Shown in pieces: positions 22,008-32,667 of a stretch of DNA of 64,000 nt; the first letter of the stretch is position 1, and each line of letters starts with the position of its first letter. The stretch is from NCBI GenBank assembly GCA_003586115.2, contig QVOM02000001.1, positions 15,265,291 through 15,329,290 on the forward strand, written 5' to 3'. Both the position numbers and the translations under genes were made by a program. This DNA comes from Salvator merianae. Its lineage: Eukaryota; Chordata; Lepidosauria; Squamata; Teiidae. The notes under the pieces are model-generated. The model did not search any database. It was not told the DNA's origin and was given only the letters and a program-made list of their open reading frames with translations.

Positions 22008-22295
22008 GGCATTTACTACTGGAAGAGATGGTGACAGCAATCAGCCTGGGTAGCTTTAAGAATGGATTGGAGGTCAGGTGTATCAATGGCTACTAGAATG
22101 GATGCCTCGGTACTGCCTCCAGAGTGCAGAGACAGGCAGGATACCTCTGAAGGCCATTTGCAGGGAGTCAGAGCAGTTATTGCCTGCTTGAGAATGCCCA
22201 GAAGCAATTGGTGGACCACAGTGTGAAACAGGATGCTGGACTAGATGGCCATGGCCTGATCCAGCAGAGTTCTTATTACAGTCTTATGTTCTTAA
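22008..22295 (+). repeat. CR1 LINE 3' end, uninterrupted
   Basis: Begins inside the C-terminus of ORF2 (TTTACTACTGGAAGAGATGG, as at 17187), continues through the 3' UTR block 'gtgtgaaacaggatgctgg', and ends in TCTTATGTTCTTAA. It is the intact counterpart of 17187-17770 and shows where the SINE interrupted that copy. Confidence 0.75.
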
Positions 22296-23123
22296 TTGCA
22301 TTACTACTAGCAGCTGCCTGATGAAGCTAAAATAGAAACAAGGTGGCAAAGCTAGACAAAGGCTTTCCTCAGAATAACCTCACATTGCTGTGCTGACTAC
22401 CTGAGGCTCTTCCAGATAATTTGCAGTCTTTGGGGGGGGGGGGTCTTCTGAATAAAATCTGAAGTAACTGGACAGTGAGTATGCAGAAACCCATTTTAAA
22501 AATAACAGTTTTCTTTAGTTTTTCAGGTACCCTCCATAGCATCCTATAGTCCAAACATCCATGCAGCCCTCTAGTTCATGGTCTTTAGATGCATGCAATT
22601 GTGTGCACATGGTCCCTTTATACGCATGTATTTCAGTAGGAGAAATGAATCACACTCTCCCTTCAAAAGTAAAGATATGCAGGCTATACATTTAGTATTG
22701 TAGTGCTTTGCTCATAACACTAGTAGAAATTTTATTTTAATGGTTGCCTAGGGCTCTGCAAACAGTTTTATATCACTTATGTGCTCCAAAATAGGAACAG
22801 GTTTGAGAAATACTGGTCTGGGCTTCAGGTAAAAAAAGGGAAATTATGCAATGCATAGATTCTTATTTACAGCCATGCCTTCAATGGTCACCTAACCCAG
22901 TATCACAGCAGCATGACCATGCACTGCTTGGCTACAGGAAATGGCCCTCTGGGGAGATTTTGCAACCACGTTGATTTCCAATTGCCCAAGGATGTATGCT
23001 ATGACTAGAGACCCTGGGTACACATAGGAGCAGATGGGAGCCATCCTGCTTCCCTGCCCTATTAGGTTGTGGGGGAACCATGCATGGCACCAGCAGATAT
23101 GCCCAAAGTTCTGGTCAACTGAT
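22296..23123. other. no gene; G13 run
   Basis: Contains a run of 13 G at about 22431-22443. Otherwise unclassified, without a supported gene. Confidence 0.35.
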
Positions 23124-23125
23124 TG

Positions 23126-23167
<42 letters not shown>

Positions 23168-23420
23168 TTGCATTTTTATCCCAGCCTATACCAGAAGGTC
23201 TCAGGGCAGGTTACAACCATAAAAACAAAATATAAAATGAATCCACTAAAAATAATTACAGTGCCTCAAAGAGGGATGCTCTTTCCTCAGCCAAAGGCCA
23301 GGGTAAATAGATTCCTCTTCACTAATCTTCTGAATGTACATAGTGAAGGTGCCTGACATAACTTGAGTGGGAGGCAATTCTATAGTGTGAGAACTACCAC
23401 TAGGCTTGTGGGGGCCCTTC
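23124..23420 (-). repeat. L2/CR1-like LINE 3' UTR ending in (ATAG)n
   Basis: A (TCTA)n array of about 10 units (23126-23166) is directly joined to 'tttttatcccagcct...ctcagggcaggttacaa', the - strand 3' end of a squamate LINE. Downstream blocks ('gccaaaggccagggtaaatag') recur at 62410-62430, defining the same family. The microsatellite sits exactly at the element's 3' terminus. Confidence 0.65.
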
Positions 23421-25185
23421 ATGATGGGTAAAGTCTGCCTGATGCAAGCTTATTTAGCAATCAGTTCCTTCCGCAGAGTTAGGACAGAATGTGTAAGGAC
23501 TGATAGCAGCAAAGAGGAAGTGAGAGAGACTTCCCGGACTTGTGGAAATGTTTGTGGTTGTCCATTGATTAACAGAGTGGGGGCTGAGGTTTGGCATCTT
23601 TCAACTAACTCCAGTGTGAACTCCATGGGATATATTGGTCTGCAGGGGATCTATGGTGGTTACTTCTGGAACAACATGGGTGGGATCGGGGATTTAGGTC
23701 CTTAGTATATCCTTTGCCATCCAGGTGTTTCAGAGTGCTGGCTGGGACTGACAGAAGCTGTAAGCCCTGGAAATAAGGCAGTCTGATGGAAAGGAGGCAA
23801 AGGTTTTGTCACATTTAATACTTGCATGGAAGATGGAATTTCAGCAGGTTGCCTGAGTGATAAGACACATCTTCTGAAATTCTCTTTTCCATGCAACTAT
23901 TGTAAGCACTCCATGCAACATTCCAGCTGGTATACCAGAGCAGCCACTCATGTGCAGACAGCACAAGAGCAAGTGGTTTGGTCTACCAGGGCAGAGAAGC
24001 CTGGCACTATTTTTCAGGACACAGAAGCAATGCCCGAAGCGTATGGGTGCTTGACCAAAACAGCTCAAGCCAGCAACTTCAGAGACTGGGAATTTTCATC
24101 ACCAAGCCTCCAAAATTGGACAGGGCTGGGCCACCTGCAAAGCAGATGGCCCTTGGCAGGGGTCACTGGCAACCCAGTCCACCGTGAGCTGGGTTGCTTG
24201 ATTCAGACCAGGATAACCTATGTTGTGCAGAAAGGCCCTCTGTGTTTCATGAGGGAGACTCTGGTTCAAGTGACAGCAAAGGTTTTGGTGACCTTTGACC
24301 TGTCCTGATCTGTCAGAGGACTCAACCCTCACAAGATTTTTCAGGAGGTAAAAGGGGTGGAGGGAGCTGTCCACGTTGCTTTGACATCCTTGAAAAAAAG
24401 GGTAACTAGTAAAATTCTGAGAACATAGCTACAATAGATTCAAGCTAGATCTGACTTTTTTTTTACATAGAGTTTTTCTGCATTTGGTATTGATTAGCTA
24501 CTACATATGTCTGCTGCACAGTACTCATGTTGTCTACAGTATCCACATTGTTGATTGGATGCATAAGTGTTCTTGAAAAGCACTCACAGGCAGAGTATTT
24601 GGACTCCTGCCTTTAGTTCCAGCTTCTTCATTTGGTTATTGACCTATTCACTGGCCCATCCCCACTTTCCCCCACTGTCTTGCCAAAGGAGATTTGTTCT
24701 AGCTGAATAGATTACACATCTTGTTACAAAGATTTTTCCTTTCTCCGAGAAAGCTCTGATGCAGACAAAAGGAAGTGACTACTTCTAGTTTCCCCAAATA
24801 GCCAAAAGGAAGAAACAGCATGTGATATGGTGGATGGCTGGCTGGCAGTCTGACCAGAACTTGGGCAAGAGGTGGCTATTTCGTTCTGTCAAGGGGCCTC
24901 ATCAGGGCTGACTGAGTGAAAGAAAGGAATTCCCCATAATTGAGCATCAGAGTTTGCTCAGCTGGTTCTTTTTCATTGCCATAGGTGAGAAGATTTTCAT
25001 GATACCCAGTATGGGTTGCTATGTATGTTTCTTTGTGTTGGAAGCTGCTTAATTCAGAATATTATCTTGGATTGATAACAGTACAGAGCCCCAACCTTCT
25101 TATGTCCTTCAAGGGGCCTGGATTCAGGGTCCAAAAGATGCTTCCCAGGATCCTTAGTTCAGGAAAGTGGCATGGTAGAGCCATG
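23421..25185. other. no gene seen
   Basis: The longest frame (23826-24308, + strand, 160 residues) has no family resemblance and competes with opposite-strand frames of 75-91 codons. No repeat ends recognised. Confidence 0.35.
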
Positions 25186-25314
25186 GGTTCCTGAAAGGGA
25201 GGCTCTGGTAGCACCCTTTTTTATGCTGCTCTGTGCCTGGGGGGACTGTGAAGGAATCCTCCCAGGAGTAAGTAGGGCAAAAAGGGTGCTACCAGAGCAT
25301 CTATTCCAGGAACT
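25186..25314. repeat. inverted repeat (foldback)
   Basis: Arms 25186-25220 and 25279-25314 match as reverse complements over about 35 bases (core CTCTGGTAGCACCCTTTT) with a few mismatches, separated by 58 bases. Probably a MITE remnant. Confidence 0.6.
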
Positions 25315-25449
25315 CAAGGATCTACCAGTTTCCCCTTTTCTCTCCATTAGTTCAAGGTAATTTCATTCGTTGTGTTGGAAGGTATACCATTCACACATTT
25401 TAAGGTGTGACTTCCACTGACCACTTTATCTATTCCTGCCACAATTTGG

Positions 25450-25917
25450 GGTTTTTCTTTATTAGAGATGTTTATAATATAGTACAACTTACATTTAAAA
25501 TATAGAAAAACACAGAAATAGAAGAGAGAAGGAAGGAAGAGGGAGAGAGAGAGAAGAAAAAGGTAACTTCCGATCATATCCTTTTGGTGATTAAGTGTCT
25601 ATTCATTTTCATACCTCCTGCTAGATATTACAACCATTTCACTGCTTTTGGCAATTCAAAACTTTCTAATCATCAAACGCCAAAATCGATATATCATTTT
25701 TTTTTCTTATTCAGGAAGTTAATAAGGAGTTCCCAATTGTTAAGAAATGACACTAATGTTCTTCCTCTAGGCAAACATGTCAGCTTGTCCATTTCTGCCA
25801 AGTCTATCCCCTTCACTAGCTGGTCTTCCATGTTGGGTAACGTGGAGTTCTTCCATGCTTGTGCATATAGCAATCTCACAGCTGTAATCATATACTAGAA
25901 TAATCTCATTCCTGTCA
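25450..25917 (-). repeat. 5'-truncated L1 LINE (ORF2 C-terminus and 3' UTR)
   Basis: The - strand frame around 25694-25891 reads LLYAQAWKNSTLP followed by a leucine/glutamate-rich stretch with LAEMDKLTCL. This is the characteristic C-terminal region of L1 ORF2. The 3' UTR lies toward 25450. AATTTGG occurs at both edges (25443-25449 and 25919-25925) and may be a short target duplication. The copy is an inactive fragment. Confidence 0.65.
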
Positions 25918-28477
25918 AAATTTGGACAGGTGAAATGATTGGATCTGACTGGTGGCTCACCTGACAAGTCCCAAACTGTGGACCACCATCAGTCATGCTT
26001 AGAGGTCCAGAGTGGAAACCTTTTTTAAAGGTCTTAACTATGGGTTGCATTTTCATTCAGACCAATATGATACAGTTTCAGGATGAGTCTTCTACATTTT
26101 CTTTTTCTTTCCTTCACTTTTTTAGAACAATTACATATCCTGTTTATTAAAAATCTTTCCAAAAGCATTTACTCACTTATTTTTAATAGTCACCCAATAA
26201 CTGAGCTCTGAAAAATAAAAGATTTCATGAAAATTCCCATCATTTGGTGACTAATAGTGAGATGATGCCACCTTGTGGGAGAAATGCAGAAGACACCAAA
26301 GCCCCGAGTGCCTGGTATTTTCAGCGGTCTGGAGCAATCTCTTGACTGCAAAGATCATACCTGATGAAATGGACCAGTTGGATGGGGTCAGCACAATTTG
26401 CCATGAAATCCATACTGTTTGAAGAATGGATTTTATTTTCTGACTAGAGTCAGCATTAACCATAATAAAATGTATGCACATTCTTAGGGCAAGATTAGTA
26501 GGGGCTACACCTGCAAGAAGTTGAAGGTATTTCCTTTCTCATTTTTTTTTAATTCAATGGACCAGTCAGTGAGCAGCATCTCCTGTGCTGTGCAGTTTAC
26601 ACAATGCCAAATGATGTCTTGCAACCAGACAGGCAAGTGGTGGGCACCCAACTGAACTTGCCCCATACAATCGTGCTCACCCATCACCAATTATTCATGC
26701 ACCAGCTCATTTGATATTGCCAACCCAGCCTTGGCTGCTCTCCTGGCTTCACACATATGTGCACACACACTGACTCATGCAAACAGCAGACTCTTGCCCT
26801 GCTCACTCGCTCTCTTTAGCTATTTCTGCACATGGCCCAGGATACACAACCCATCCCCTTCTAGGATAGATGAAGCCATCCGCATCATTAGTTATTGATC
26901 TCTGAAATATGTCGCTAACTCAAGGATAGTTGTACCTGCCATAAGGCTGAGGGCGCCTCCAGCTGCTGGTTAAAACCCATGATTCTCTTGGGACGCTATT
27001 TGGAATGCCACACATATCCAAGGCATTTTCAATATAGTCCCAGGTTAGTTGGTCAAAAATCTGATATGTCGATATTACAGTAAATCCAACACCACCACCG
27101 ACTTTCTTGTAATATCAATTCTTTACTTCCTTCTGCTGACTTTTGCATTATTGTTGCTGTGGCAAAATACTCAGATGCTAGCAAGTGCAGGGAAAAAAGT
27201 AAAGGGAAGTGAGCAGGTGCTTGCTAACATTCAGGTACTTTGGAACAGAAATAATAATGCGAAGAGCTGTCAGAAAAAGTAAGGGCCCAGTATTTTCCTG
27301 GGATCGCCTCCTGCTGTCTGGCAGTGACAGTGAGCAGAAACTGCAGGATCCAAAGAAGATCCTGCAATTTCCTGTTGCCATCTAGAGGCACCCTGGTCCC
27401 TACTCAGCCAAATGGATGGAAAAGTCCGCCAATACAGGGCCAGTAATCTGCCAATATAGTGTCTGTAGAAGCATAACTAGGTTGGGGAAACCTGTGGGCA
27501 TGAGGATTTTGTGATGCCCTGAATCCTCAACAAAAGAAAGACCAAAGGCTAGCTGGTTCTGCCGTGAAAATCTTGGTCCCTTCCCCACCGTCTCCTCTTT
27601 AGCTTATCATTTAGCATAGCTCCAAGATGGGAAGGAAGGGGCTATCCTGAGCAGCTGGGGAAGTTTTTCTACTCACTGGCTTGTGATGCTTCTTTTAAGA
27701 AAAGGGTCACAGGAGTAGGGTTCCTCTAAACAACGGAAGCCTTTCAAAATAAGGAACTCAAGCTATAGCCACATATTATGACACTTTGTTGTGAAGGTCC
27801 AGTTCAGTGGATGTAGGAGCAGTGGGCCTTTGCAGAGATGGGGGAAATGCCCACGCCCCTTGCCAGAACAGTGGGCTTAGCATTTTAATTGAATTAACTG
27901 AGAGAGCTGGTGCTGTTTTCTAAACCGAGTGGCTCCTCAACAGATCAAACGGGCTGTCTTCGGATGCTTTAAAACAAGTGGCAGGCATCTCCTCCCACGA
28001 TACATGGATGACGTCCTTGCAGATGTCTGCAGTCCATGCTCTGTCATAAAGACACAGAAAAAAATGGGAGAGGCGAAATGTGGGGTAAACCCTTCTCCCA
28101 GGGCTTCTGCAGTGCTTCCTCCCTGCTCTGCTGGTTCAGGCACCCATGGGATGCTCTATGCCAGCATAGCAGGGGAGCTGGTCGTATTTACTCCATAAAA
28201 TGCCATGGTGCTACTGCAGCAAGGTTGCAGAAACACGCTGGTGTGACAGACCCTAAGAGGGGCTTGTCATTTCTATGATGGATTACTGGTGTTTCCTCCA
28301 GCCTGTTTGATTGGGGTGCTAAGTCACCATTACCTGGTGCATATAGAGGATGAGCAGATGGAAGGAAGACCAGAGCTGCATCCAGACATCGCTTATTTAT
28401 TCCACTATATTTGGATATTCTGAATATCCATGCCTTATTCCAGAAGCCCATGGCTTGTACACCTTTAACAGTTCCAT
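25918..28477. other. no gene seen
   Basis: About 2.5 kb of unclassified sequence. The overlapping frames at 27929-28198, 28036-28278 and 28188-28583 share no known domain. Confidence 0.35.
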
Positions 28478-28490
28478 GGAAGAGGGTATC

Positions 28491-28927
28491 TATCAACATT
28501 TTTATTGTTGAAGACAGAGCTATTAACAGCAACAAAACACTGAAAATTATAAAATTACCAAAATAGAGGAAAGAAAATTGCAAACTATATAGAAAATAAC
28601 TTTCATTTCAGGCTATCAAAACATCTGTAAGTGAGATTATTTAAATTCTTTAAGTTTGAGGCCTTCCTAAGTTTAAGGGCAGTTGAAACAAATCAGACTA
28701 CTTGGAAAGTAATAAAAGGAAAAGCATCAGCTAAAAGAAAACAAATACAATCTTGGGCAAGTCATTTAAAATATGCAATGATGCATCCAAGTTTCTTTTG
28801 TCTTATTGAGTCGTATAAAGGACAACCTAGTAGGAAATGTGCTATATCAGTAAATTGTGTGGAGCAGCAAGAGCAGAAATGTTCGTTACTTGGAATTGCA
28901 TGATATCAACCAAGGTAGAACTCGATA
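28491..28927 (-). repeat. LINE fragment with 13-bp target site duplication
   Basis: GGAAGAGGGTATC flanks the insert at 28478-28490 and 28928-28940, direct evidence of retroposition. The - strand contains FLLGCPLYDSIRQK and a downstream AALK-type stretch, resembling the HxxxxCP(L/F)Y(D/E) C-terminal region of squamate LINE polyproteins. No poly(A) tail is obvious. The insert is truncated at its 5' end. Confidence 0.6.
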
Positions 28928-28940
28928 GGAAGAGGGTATC

Positions 28941-29400
28941 AATGGATTTATATTTATATCCCACCCCACTGTGTGCTCTGAAATCTCAGGACAAGTTACA
29001 ATAATTCTAATACATAGCATCAAGAATTAAAAACAGAACTGTACCTGGAGGAGAGGAAAAATTGCCTGTTCAACCAAGTATGTGGGTAAAATGTGTGTTT
29101 TCAGTAACCGCCTGAATATACAGATTGATGGTGCTTGATGCACCTAAGAATGGAGGTCATTCCACATTATGGGGGCTACCACAGAGAAGGCCCTCTCTTA
29201 GTTCCCCACCCCTTTAGCTTCTGAGATTGGTGGCTCTGCCAAGAGGTCCTCTCCAGCAGATCTCATTGAACGGGTAGGTCTGTATGGGAGGTGACACCCT
29301 TTTAGATATTTCAGCAAGTGTGGCCTGCATGATGGGCTGCACCTGCTGAAATGCCCCCTTCCCTGCAACTAATAAAGATGCAGGAGCCCTGGCTTTTCTT
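28941..29400 (-). repeat. L2/CR1-like LINE 3' UTR
   Basis: Starts with ATTTATATTTATATCCCACC (- strand 3' terminus), then blocks such as 'ctcaggacaagttacaa', 'agagaaggccctctc' and 'ttagatatttcagc' that are typical of the abundant squamate L2/CR1 3' UTR. The LINE fragment 28491-28927 was inserted at its 3' edge. Confidence 0.6.
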
Positions 29401-30640
29401 TTATTTGGCTACTGTGAGTAGACAGCAGTGGGGGGGATGGATGATTTTAATGAAGATAGGCAAAGAGTAAAACTCCCTTCCAGTAAGTTCCCAAGCTTGT
29501 TATGTACCTTTGGGGAAAAAATAGTCATATTCACTTTAATTTTCTTATCAAGGTCAGCTCCAGACAGCGGCCGCATATTGCACTAAGGCAATATTCCAGA
29601 GAAAAGCCCTTCCAGAATCATGGCCTGTTAGCTAGATGGTGCAGGAACCCATAAATGCCTGAAAGTGAGCGACTGTGACCGCTGTGCATGTGTAGCTGTC
29701 TTTTCAGCCCCTGCAGATGTAGCCATGAGACATTATTATATGCAAATGGATATGGACCTTATGAAATATAACTATATAAATACAGAATCTGACCAGAATC
29801 CCTGGACTCTGTAGAAACCGATTTTCTCTGCTTATCTCTTGAATAAGTTAACCTGGCGGCTCAGAGAAGCTCAGGAAATTACGCATTAATAGTTAACAAA
29901 AGATTGGGCAATTATCTGACCATCAACTAGTCCTATTGTTCAAGCATACACCTTGAGAACTTCTCATTAAGAATGCAAACAACACAATTTAAGCTAATCA
30001 ACCAGTGTAGTTATCTGTCTGTCTGTCTACGTGGAAAAGCACATGTTTGCTCAGCTAAAAGAAGTTTCTTCCTTTTTCTACTTGGGAAAAAGAAAATAAA
30101 AAGTTCAGGTTTTTACTATTAGGAAGTGAGAAGAAGAGCAGGAGAAGAGACATTATGGAGCAGAGGTAGAAGAGAACATCTCAGCGCCATTTTTACCTTC
30201 ACTAAGAGCTGATTTTTACTTCCTTCCTGAAATGGGAGAGAACAGATTTTTCCAAGGAGCTGCCTGATTCACTGCTTGCAGTTTCCTTTATTTTCCTTTT
30301 TGCCATAATGAAGTTTTCTCTGGAGAAGACTACAGATGGGTGAGATTTATCTAGGAACCTCTCTAGTTTCCATTGCTAGCTTCTTCCAGACTCCCTCTCT
30401 CTCTCTTTCTCTCCCCCCCCCCTTGTAAACTCACTAACTAGGTTTCCTTACTTAAACTGGAGCCAAGCCTTTTTCTTTTTCTTTCCAAATGCCAAACTAC
30501 CTATCCTATCTATGAAACTGGCTGATTCTAACAAAGTACATTGTTTATTGCTCTTTCTTTGGATTTCAATCTTTTTGCTGGGTCATAATAAAGATGCACC
30601 ATTCTTTTCAAGAACTGTCTCCCCTTTATTTGCATTTTCT
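29401..30640 (+). other. no gene; possible LTR remnant near 30.3-30.6 kb
   Basis: A pyrimidine-rich tract (30390-30425) is followed by ATAATAAAGATGC (30586-30598) and CT-rich sequence, a layout seen around the poly(A) signal of some retroviral LTRs. No TG...CA ends, primer-binding site or gag/pol homology could be found. The rest is unclassified. Confidence 0.25.
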
Positions 30641-30719
30641 ATGTCAATTTAGCGTTATTAAAACCAGAACAAAGATATCGATCCCTACAAAGGTCTAGTC
30701 TCTGGGCAGAAGCTAATTT

Positions 30720-31090
30720 CCCCAAAATATCTTCCCAGAGCTCGGCCTTTAACACAGATGTGCAGCAGATGTCCACATCTGGGTGTTCTGTCAGCCACCT
30801 GGATGTGCATGATGCCACAACTGTGCACGTGTGAACATCTTTTTTGGCCACTGCACATGTGCGGTGGCCACAGCAAAGATGGTGACTCCATCCAGAAGGT
30901 AAGTCATAGCACTGTTTCAGGAAAACCCACCACAAGAGTCGGGTTTTCCCAAAACAGGCTATCATGCGGTTTTGGGGCGGGGGGGAATATAGTGTAGCTG
31001 TGGCGGGGTTGCCACAGATACATGTGGCAATCCAACCACAGTGGTGCCATAATGGCACTATATTCCCTCCGTCTGGATGGGGCCCAAGTC
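30720..31090. repeat. MITE-like palindromic sequence
   Basis: The part 30985-31072 folds as a hairpin: GGAATATAGTG on the left with CACTATATTCC on the right, and inner GTTGCCACAG with CATGTGGCAA. Several GCCAC/GTGGC complementary blocks lie upstream. Non-coding; the overlapping frames of 62-139 codons are accidental. Confidence 0.45.
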
Positions 31091-32667
31091 ACAGGTGGTT
31101 GTTCTTGATTTCCTGTGGAAGCTCAGTGCTAGGTCAAAGCATAAGCACAGCAGGCCTAAGTCCCCTAGAACAAGCCTCATTGGCCCCTTAGATCCTGCTC
31201 TCAAGTAAAGTTTCATTGGATTGTCTCACGTTTTGAGCCTATAGATAGACAAGCAGGCAGACAAATAGATAGACAGACAGACAGGGTAGGCAAGTGCCGA
31301 AGTGCACAGGCCCTTGAGCAGTTGAACCAGGAGAAGTATTGTAGAAGGAGAAGCTTGCAGGAGAAGCTGCACTTGACAAAGTTCTCTCTTCCAGTGCTTT
31401 CTTCTTTCCTATCAGATAAACTTCCTTTTCCTCTTCTTCCTTTTTAAGGCAATGTGCTTCTTTAACCAATGATAGTTGTCCCAGATGGACAGGGAGTGAT
31501 TAAGCCTCATAGTCCTACAATGTTTTGCACTAATTTTACATTGCAGGTTCCAAATTCTGAAGCACCTTCTGTGAACAACTAGCTAACTCCTCCACCCAAA
31601 CCCACAGCAATTGCCTTATCACAACCGCCTTGGCAAGGGACGCCAACAATGCTGTCATCACTGGTCATGTCTCCATTTGACATTCAGTAAGCATTGATGT
31701 GGCATCTAAGCCATCCCGTCTGCACAGCAGCAGCACCCTACATACAGGGTCCTAAATGCCCTGTGCAGAAAAATCCACTAAGAGCCATGCCTGAGCCCTT
31801 TAATAAACAGCTTCACCCATGTGTTATTCAGAAGTAAGTACTGCCAAGTTTTCACTCTTCAAGCAGAGAAAGGAAACCACAAACCACAAGCTGTACCGGC
31901 TGATAAACTTTGCTTAAGTTTTAGGATTATGCTATGAAATCACTTCACTCCAGGAACAAACACAGAAAGGGAAGAAGAAAAACGATTAGGCTTAAACTCA
32001 CACTCCCAGAAGTCAATAAAAAGAAAGAAGAGAGAAAACAGATGCCGAATAGATAGTACCTGTGCAGGGTTACCATAAACTGGGCCTCTCAGGATGACCA
32101 GTTTTGTGAAGTCCAGTGGCAGCTACTGGAGGTCAAAGATGGGGCCAATAAAAGCTCCTGGATCCCAAACTTTAACAATACAGTCCTATTTTTTATACCT
32201 TTGTCAGTTTTAGGTGGGTGGGCAATGCCAGTCATGCACACCTACACACACATCCTATGACACTACTCACATTACTCCTGGCAGTGCTCATGTGGGTGGA
32301 ATAGATGGTTGGAAACATTTAACACATATAGAAACATCTGTACCTTATTTCTTTTCTCATGATCCTTTAAGCATGTCACCACCTCTCTAAGCATACACCT
32401 ACATAGAAACTTCAAGTACATATGTTTGCTATTAAAAGAAAAATCATGCTATGACATGATGCTACAACATGCCCACTTTATGCACCCAGTGCCCTGTCTG
32501 TGCTCATCCGTAGAGAGAAGGGCACTGGAAAGGCATACTTTGGGATAGAATGCCTCCTGGGAGGGGCAGATACAAAGGTTTGCTCTGCCTTTCACCTTTG
32601 CTAACTGAATTGGCCATCGTGATGTAGCTACCCCCTTCATGGATGAAGGGGCTCATATATCTCAACA
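31091..32667. other. no gene; short AGAC/ATAG repeats
   Basis: Interrupted (ATAG)/(ACAG) repeats at about 31240-31285. No supported gene, RNA or transposon ends elsewhere. Confidence 0.35.

Noticed and set aside
23826..24308. 160-codon open frame on the + strand
   Set aside because: No known domain, and frames of comparable length exist on both strands here.
29568..29578. NotI-type GCGGCCGC, suggesting cloning vector
   Set aside because: An isolated 8-mer in otherwise natural flanking sequence; no vector sequence around it.
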